Shown: positions 15,397 through 19,400 of the stretch, piece by piece
How positions within the stretch are numbered: position 1 is the stretch's first letter
Layout of the letters: every line of letters starts with the position of its first letter
NCBI GenBank assembly: GCA_003539495.1
Contig: DPPB01000035.1
Span: 1-19,400, forward strand
Source of the DNA: Oscillibacter sp.
Lineage (GTDB): Bacteria > Bacillota > Clostridia > Oscillospirales > Oscillospiraceae
Reading direction: 5' to 3'
DNA: 19,400 nt
The notes under the pieces: model-generated
Databases searched by the model: none
The model's input: only the letters and a program-made list of their open reading frames with translations
What the model was told of the DNA's origin: nothing
Made by a program: the position numbers and the translations under genes

Positions 15397-15436
15397 AAAA
15401 AAGGGCCGAAATCTTATTGCTAAGATTCCGGCCCTT
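15397..15436 (-). terminator. Strong intrinsic terminator before the Cys-cluster gene
   Basis: Arms at 15401-15416 and 15421-15436 form a 16-bp stem with a single mismatch and, on the minus strand, a GCAA tetraloop (GNRA type). TTTTTT follows on that strand. It closes the transcript of the 229-aa gene and ends about 14 bases before the RBS of the next gene. Confidence 0.92.
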
Positions 15437-15447
15437 ACCGTTTGATA

Positions 15448-16137
15448 TTACATTGTCTGTTCCTGTGTGGCTTGTTCCAAGGTTTCTTCCTGCTGCCGGA
15501 TCCGTTCATCCAAATCCGGCACACACTCCTCGATCTGCCGCTGGACACTGCGAATCAATTTTTCCTGCTCTCCCGTGAGTTCAAAGAAATCTCCGTCTAC
15601 AGAGTACGCACAGCAGCGATAAATCTCGGTCAGCTGCTCTGGGCTGAAAAGTTGTTCCTTTTGAATCAGCCCGGAGCGGATAGCAAAGTCCCGTTTGACT
15701 CCTGCATAGTTTTCCATGAAATAGTGCCCATGACATACTCCTGTGTGCCCATAGGCCCAATCCCATGTGACGAAGTCGACTCCGTGTTTACTCTGAACTC
15801 CAGCCAGCACAGTGCCGTTGAAATCCGCCAGCACCTTGTAGCCATCCTCCAGACCGTCGGCTTTCAAAGCGGGCGCTGTCTCCATCTGGCGCATATATTC
15901 CGCTGTGATACTGACGATCTCATACACCTTGTCCTTGGCGGCGATCCGCTCCGGCTCGTCAATATCCTCATTGCGGTAGGCAACACCGCCGCTCTCAGTT
16001 ACTTCACAAAGTGGTGCCCCGTCAAGCAGGACACGCAGCCCGCCAGTGTGAACTTCGTCCAACTGGAACCCCTCCTTGGCAAGGACGATTGCTGCTTCTC
16101 TGAGGTAACAGACCTTTTCTTCTGCGCTGATGCTCAT
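15448..16137 (-). CDS. Conserved-type ICE protein of unknown function
   Basis: This 229-aa acidic, soluble protein starts at the ATG 16135-16137, which has AGGAGG 6 bases upstream; the frame upstream is occupied by a terminator. The central and C-terminal part has a pattern I associate with proteins on clostridial ICEs: GVDFVTWDWAYGHTGVCHGH, then KRDFAIRSGLIQKEQLFS and EQLTEIYRCCAYSVDGDFEL-type residues, ending in a Gln/Glu-rich coiled tail (EETLEQATQEQTM). No catalytic or binding motif can be assigned. It would be the first gene of the ICE array in transcription order, after the non-coding region at 16138-16607. Confidence 0.7.
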   Translation of the reverse strand: MSISAEEKVCYLREAAIVLAKEGFQLDEVHTGGLRVLLDGAPLCEVTESGGVAYRNEDIDEPERIAAKDKVYEIVSITAEYMRQMETAPALKADGLEDGYKVLADFNGTVLAGVQSKHGVDFVTWDWAYGHTGVCHGHYFMENYAGVKRDFAIRSGLIQKEQLFSPEQLTEIYRCCAYSVDGDFFELTGEQEKLIRSVQRQIEECVPDLDERIRQQEETLEQATQEQTM

Positions 16138-16155
16138 ATAGCTCCTCCTATGCAT

Positions 16156-16189
16156 AAAAAATAAGGCCGGAGCAATCATGCTCCGACCT
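16156..16189 (-). terminator. Intrinsic terminator directly before the 229-aa gene
   Basis: On the minus strand AGGTCGGAGCA pairs with TGCTCCGGCCT (plus 16179-16189 and 16164-16174, 11 bp with one G-U) around a 4-base loop, then TTATTTTTT. The RBS of the 229-aa gene follows about 7 bases later, again leaving no room for a promoter. Confidence 0.9.
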
Positions 16190-16208
16190 ACAAATACAGA
16201 CGCTGCGA

Positions 16209-16349
16209 CCAGCGCCCTTTTTGAAATGAAAAAGGGCGCCGCTTTCTCAGTCCGTCAGGACCAACAAAACGACGCCCAATTCTTTGTGAGTTTTTTTGAG
16301 AAAAATACCGCTGCCAGTCGGAAAAATCGCCATTCAAAAAGGGCGCTGG
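16209..16349. repeat. Competing inverted repeats sharing one arm
   Basis: CCAGCGCCCTTTTTGAA at 16209-16225 is perfectly complementary to the 17 bases at 16333-16349. Part of the same arm (GCGCCCTTTTT, 16212-16222) also pairs perfectly with AAAAAGGGCGC at 16229-16239 around a 6-base loop. In RNA only one of the two stems can form, the layout of attenuators and riboswitch-like leaders. Confidence 0.75.
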
Positions 16350-16464
16350 CTGAATGCATCTGCCCGAAAAGGGAAAACGCCCGGTTCGAATCGGGGTAGA
16401 CGCTCTGAAACAGCGATTTGCATCTATGGTTTGAAAGAAGAAATCCGGGCCCTAAAAAGCCCGG

Positions 16465-16511
16465 AAACGGTTGATGCGCCTGGCTTTTCACCAGACGCAT
16501 CTATACCGTTT
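16465..16511. repeat. Long imperfect hairpin
   Basis: Outer arms AAACGGT and ACCGTTT (16465-16471, 16505-16511) enclose GATGCGCCTGG and CCAGACGCATC (16473-16483, 16491-16501). As minus-strand RNA the single mismatch becomes a G-U pair, giving an 18-bp stem with a small bulge and a 7-base loop. A second stem, TCCGGGC/GCCCGGA, lies just beside it (16444-16465). No long U-tract follows the main stem. Confidence 0.7.
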
Positions 16512-16520
16512 AGTTAATAT

Positions 16521-16578
16521 GTCATAACTCAACACTATGGATTTTTTGAAATTTGCTTTCAAAAAATCGGTGTATGAC
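16521..16578. repeat. A+T-rich nested inverted repeat downstream of the Bro-N/DinD gene
   Basis: GATTTTTTGAAA (16540-16551) and TTTCAAAAAATC (16557-16568) form a perfect 12-bp inverted repeat with a 5-base loop. They are flanked by outer arms GTCATA (16521-16526) and TATGAC (16573-16578). No U-tract follows in either direction, so it is a poor terminator. A recombinase or regulator binding site is possible. Confidence 0.7.
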
Positions 16579-16607
16579 AGCAAGAATAACTTGATGATGC
16601 GCAGAAC

Positions 16608-17483
16608 TCACTTGTTTTTTGATTCTTCAGTTGTGTCAGAGACTGCACCTTCCAGCAAGTCCGTTACAAGCTGATTTAGCTGTGCAGAGTTCTTGGAGGT
16701 AATCACGGGAACGCCAGTTTGGCTCTCGATAGCTTTCCGTGCATCACCGGCCACCTTGCCTCCAGCGCGCGCCACATTAATGTTTTCCGAAAAAGTCCCC
16801 GGTGCTTTCTGCTTGGATATCTCCGTGGTAGTGGCCTCTGCAAGCATGTTCAACACCAGTTCCAGTGTCGTCATGTTATCACGAAGGTTTTCCTTTTTCA
16901 AGCCCTTCAGGTTCTTGTACTGCCGGGTAGACATGCCGGACCAAGCGCGGGAGATTTCATCCGTGAGTATGGCATACTCTACGCCCTTCTGCACACCGCG
17001 AGCATCCCATTCATCTGTCAATTCCTTGCGGACTTGAATGGCCTGCAGCCGCTGGTTGATCCACTCACGGCTGTATCCCTTCTTAAGGTAGGTTTCCAGT
17101 GCCCGGTCAATGGTCAGCTCTGGATCGATGGTCTCCTCGATACGCTCTCTACCGACCTGCGCCAGCCACAGTTTGAATGGCTCGGCCTTCGGAGAAGGAA
17201 TGGACTGGATGATACGCAGAAGCTGCTCAGTGTCAGCTACATCGGTCAGACGTTTCTTACCATCAGGAGCAGTCATTTTCAAACCGTGACAATTTGTCAC
17301 GGTTTCATTCCCCTCGGCTTTCAAGCGTTGCTTGAGCTTCCGCCAATACGCTGCGGGATCAGCGCTGTCCGTCAATACTCTAACAACATCGACAACGGAA
17401 AAATACCATTCTTCCTTTTTCTCATCCCACGCAGTACGAATACGCTTGTTCTCGAACAACTGAATTTTATCATTCTGAGACAT
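16608..17483 (-). CDS. Bro-N / DinD-like protein
   Basis: This 291-aa protein has an N-terminal Bro-N type DNA-binding domain (residues about 8-115: IQLFENKRIRTAWDEKKEEW, YFSVVDVVRVLTDSADPAAY, then LLRIIQSIPSPKAEPFKLWL). The C-terminal half resembles E. coli DinD, the SOS-inducible protein that modulates RecA: ISRAWSGMSTRQYKNLKGLK, LRDNMTTLELVLNMLAEATT and a short Gly-rich VARAGGKVAGDARKAIES. Proteins of this type occur in phages, as antirepressors, and on mobile elements. The ATG at 17481-17483 has GGAGGTG upstream and overlaps the preceding gene by 14 bp, so the two are co-translated. Role in this pair is unknown; a regulatory or DNA-damage-linked function is plausible. Confidence 0.82.
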   Translation of the reverse strand: MSQNDKIQLFENKRIRTAWDEKKEEWYFSVVDVVRVLTDSADPAAYWRKLKQRLKAEGNETVTNCHGLKMTAPDGKKRLTDVADTEQLLRIIQSIPSPKAEPFKLWLAQVGRERIEETIDPELTIDRALETYLKKGYSREWINQRLQAIQVRKELTDEWDARGVQKGVEYAILTDEISRAWSGMSTRQYKNLKGLKKENLRDNMTTLELVLNMLAEATTTEISKQKAPGTFSENINVARAGGKVAGDARKAIESQTGVPVITSKNSAQLNQLVTDLLEGAVSDTTEESKNK

Positions 17484-19248
17484 TATTTTCACCTCCAGCA
17501 CCATTAATAACTTCAGATGTGGGTTCTCCCAGAAATCCTCTCGCAGCTTCCTCGGAGTAGAATATATCTGAATAGTGAAAATCCCGGTCTGTATTACTAC
17601 TTACAAAAGTAACTTTTATAGGGTCCCCCTCATCGAGTGCATCAATTTTTTTGTTTATTTTCTCGAAATTATCAATACGTATGGAATCGCTCTTCCTAAT
17701 TATCGTAAAATCAAGTGCCTGGCCAAATATCTCCATGTGCATTCCCAAACTGCAAGAAAATCCACACACCGACTCACCTATAGTACGAATCGACTGCCTC
17801 AGTTCTTCAGTTAGATTGAACGTCATAGTAACATCTCTGCAGTTCCCGCAGTATTTTCCATCTCGTATCATAGAATAAAGTCGATTTATAACTTGATGGT
17901 CGCTGATTTCAATTTCCTCCGGGATAGTTAGTGATATGTGAAAATGGTTTTCAATAGCGACTATCTTTTCGAGAAACTCTATTTCACAGTCTAAGTTCTC
18001 GAAATTGTGTGGTACCAAATTTACCTTTGCGGAAATAAAAGTAGCATTATTCTCCAGGTCCTTGAGTTCGATAGAATTTGCAGATGTCGCCTTCTTTAGA
18101 AAGTGTCTATAGTTCAGTGCATCGACATTGGACGGGGAATTGGGTGTAATAGATAGATTTAAACTTGCCATAGAAGTATTAACTTCAAGCGTAACCATAA
18201 AGTTAAAGTTTTTCTGTTCTTCATTTGTAATGATTATAGTACCATCATCTTCAATTTTCTTTATGCGTAGAAGTAGATAGGCTATTATAAGCTCACCATC
18301 AATAAGTACACTAAATGGAAACGCCGGTGGAAACGCTGGTGGCTTTAGAACGACATGAGTTCCCGTCAAGTTCTCTGCCTCATGTTGAATTGGGTCAAGG
18401 ACATTGCCCAGATACTTTTGAGCAGTAGTAACATCAAACTCGATAGGGCTTTGGGTGCGGTATGCACGGGTAAATGTGCTGGCATCTACATTGGGCAGCA
18501 ATATTCCACCCATTTTGAATGCTGTAGCGGTAACTTCAAAATGAGGCGGATATAATTCCACAGCATCGGGCCGCAAGGGAATACTTTTAAGACATGATAC
18601 CCCATCCATAGTAAAGCCGTAGTAAGGTGTGAGGGCATGAGTTGTGCCAAGTCCTGCAAAAAATGCAGCAGCATTTTTCTCAACAGCATCTATTTCTCCG
18701 CTATTTGCCAACGACACATTCTTGTCAATGGAAAGGAGGCTGTTATCTTGAACACTTTTTGCTAAATCATCAATTTTGTGATCTTGCTTTTTGTGTTGCT
18801 CAGACATCTCGTCAATAACCGTATCTTCGATTTCAGCGGCTGCGAATAAGGTGCTATAATCAATTTTGCTGCGAAAAAAGCCTCGTAATATATCTACCGC
18901 GGTAACCGCTAAGTGCTTTGCTCTTTCCTTGGAGAGTTTTGTTTTAGCTTGAGCATAGCAGGCAGCCTTATCTGCTATTGCTTCTCGTGCAATTCCGCGT
19001 TCCTGTTTTCTCCCGAACAAACGAATCTTGACATCATCTATGAGATCGTTGTGGATATACTCTGCCAGGCCTTCAAAATCGATTTCTTCTTCCAAAGAAT
19101 AATCAAAATTATATTTTTCCTGTCGAGTTAAATATTCCGACAGTTTTTCTTTCGCTTTAGCTTCTAACCGCTTATTTTTAAAATGCTCTTTGGCAATATC
19201 GATTCCAATATTGGCAATGACGCCGATAACCTTCTCAGTTATAGCCAC
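17470..19248 (-). CDS. Large A+T-rich protein of unknown function, candidate defence component
   Basis: I do not recognise this 592-aa protein. It begins at a GTG (19246-19248) with a strong AAGGGAGGT RBS; the open frame upstream overlaps the phosphatase gene and is unlikely. Residues 1-140 are helical and charged (FEGLAEYIHNDLIDDVKIRL, ERGIAREAIADKAACYAQ), reminiscent of the helical N-terminal domains of bacterial immune proteins. A hydrophilic coiled region follows (141-170). The remainder (about 195-580) is strand-rich and contains two Cys pairs, C467/C470 (YCGNC) and C495/C499 (VCGFSC), that could bind zinc. No Walker motif, signal peptide or membrane helix is visible. Base composition is clearly A+T-richer than that of its neighbours, suggesting separate acquisition. 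It is coupled to the Bro-N/DinD gene. Confidence 0.75.
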   Translation of the reverse strand: MAITEKVIGVIANIGIDIAKEHFKNKRLEAKAKEKLSEYLTRQEKYNFDYSLEEEIDFEGLAEYIHNDLIDDVKIRLFGRKQERGIAREAIADKAACYAQAKTKLSKERAKHLAVTAVDILRGFFRSKIDYSTLFAAAEIEDTVIDEMSEQHKKQDHKIDDLAKSVQDNSLLSIDKNVSLANSGEIDAVEKNAAAFFAGLGTTHALTPYYGFTMDGVSCLKSIPLRPDAVELYPPHFEVTATAFKMGGILLPNVDASTFTRAYRTQSPIEFDVTTAQKYLGNVLDPIQHEAENLTGTHVVLKPPAFPPAFPFSVLIDGELIIAYLLLRIKKIEDDGTIIITNEEQKNFNFMVTLEVNTSMASLNLSITPNSPSNVDALNYRHFLKKATSANSIELKDLENNATFISAKVNLVPHNFENLDCEIEFLEKIVAIENHFHISLTIPEEIEISDHQVINRLYSMIRDGKYCGNCRDVTMTFNLTEELRQSIRTIGESVCGFSCSLGMHMEIFGQALDFTIIRKSDSIRIDNFEKINKKIDALDEGDPIKVTFVSSNTDRDFHYSDIFYSEEAARGFLGEPTSEVINGAGGENNVSE

Positions 19249-19271
19249 TTTACGACCTCCCTTCAATGTAA

Positions 19272-19400
19272 TTAAAATTCTTTCAGAAGTCCCTGGCAGC
19301 CTTCCAGCACATCCTGCCAGGTCACCTCGAAGTCCTCGGTGTACCACGGGTCTGCCACATTGCCGGGACGAGCGGTGTGATCCATCAGGAGGGACATCTT
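19272..19400 (-). CDS. Low-molecular-weight protein-tyrosine phosphatase, C-terminal end (cut by window edge)
   Basis: The last 42 codons and stop of a gene that continues beyond the window. The residues ARPGNVADPWYTEDFEVTWQ and the ending DVLEGCQGLLKEF match the C-terminal part of low-molecular-weight protein-tyrosine phosphatases, where the Asp of the DPW motif is the general acid of catalysis. The active-site CxxxxxR loop lies outside the window. This is typically a chromosomal housekeeping-type gene, so it may mark host DNA flanking the element. Its stop lies only 23 bp before the GTG of the 592-aa gene. Confidence 0.85.
   Translation of the reverse strand, partial: KMSLLMDHTARPGNVADPWYTEDFEVTWQDVLEGCQGLLKEF

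Larger units (their letters stand above)
16190..16607. other. Non-coding stretch rich in inverted repeats, possible ICE terminus or leader
   Basis: I find no gene with a credible RBS or protein-like sequence here. Short frames on both strands read through hairpins and have biased composition. The stretch holds at least four separate inverted repeats, listed individually, and a near-palindrome CCCGGTTCGAATCGGG (around 16380). The composition changes from the G+C-rich ICE genes at lower coordinates to A+T-richer DNA above about 16510. It could hold an attachment site, an oriT or a regulatory leader RNA transcribed toward the ICE genes. I cannot decide among these. Confidence 0.55.

Noticed and set aside
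16378..16400. A tRNA-like T-arm (GGTTCGAATC within CCCGGTTCGAATCGGG) on the plus strand
   Set aside because: The T-stem has a mismatch next to the loop, no matching acceptor, D or anticodon arms can be found at the right distances, and no CCA end follows. At most it is a tRNA fragment or a chance near-palindrome.
16255..16500. An 81-codon frame on the minus strand in the inverted-repeat region
   Set aside because: No RBS, Phe/Ser-rich composition and passage through several hairpins. It also includes the tRNA-arm-like palindrome, so it is not a credible protein.
1..19400. CRISPR array, insertion sequence, integrase or relaxase
   Set aside because: No regularly spaced direct repeats, transposase, recombinase or relaxase sequence is visible in any frame. 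The mobile-element call rests on conjugation-associated families and must be confirmed outside the window.

Overview
The window looks like one end of an integrative and conjugative element (ICE) from a moderately high-GC Clostridia-type Firmicute, probably a gut Oscillospiraceae/Lachnospiraceae relative. The basis is strong AAGGAGG-type ribosome binding sites, class C sortases with LPxTG proteins, a lipobox lipoprotein, and several families typical of clostridial ICEs (DUF3849, DUF3852, DUF4314, ArdA-like, VirB6-like). Every gene I can support lies on the minus strand, so transcription runs from high to low coordinates.

Layout in transcription order. (1) 19400-16608: the C-terminal end of a low-molecular-weight protein-tyrosine phosphatase. 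A two-gene unit follows 23 bp later: an A+T-rich 592-aa protein of unknown function and a Bro-N/DinD-like protein, overlapping by 14 bp. (2) 16607-16138: about 470 bp with no convincing gene, dense in inverted repeats; it may be the end of the ICE or a leader region. (3) 16137-12839: a 229-aa conserved-type protein, a Cys-cluster protein, a 586-aa protein with three ArdA-like modules, and a coupled 29-codon ORF. (4) 12783-7235: a lipoprotein, then a compact pilus operon (thioester-domain adhesin, major pilin with YPKN and LPKTG, two class C sortases). (5) 7231-2420: a small ORF whose only plausible start is ATT, a DUF4314 protein, a 388-aa protein with two ArdA-like modules, an HTH protein, a D12-class adenine methyltransferase, a small unknown and a DUF3849 protein. 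(6) 2406-1: the start of the mating-channel module (DUF3852 pilin-like membrane protein, VirB6/TrbL-like protein) with a Phd/RelE toxin-antitoxin cassette set into it, then a C5-cytosine methyltransferase cut by the left edge.

How the genes fit together: the membrane proteins begin a type IV secretion apparatus. The pilus genes could provide covalent attachment to host or recipient cells. Two methyltransferases and five ArdA-like modules look like an anti-restriction kit for a newly transferred element, and the toxin-antitoxin pair would stabilise it.

The most striking architecture is a hairpin plus U-tract (intrinsic-terminator-like) placed directly before the RBS of the next gene. It occurs five times along this otherwise co-directional array, usually with no room for a promoter in between. 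That suggests processive antitermination, or an unusual use of terminators as 5' UTR elements. Several starts are non-ATG (TTG, GTG and a probable ATT), so start choices here rest on RBS position.
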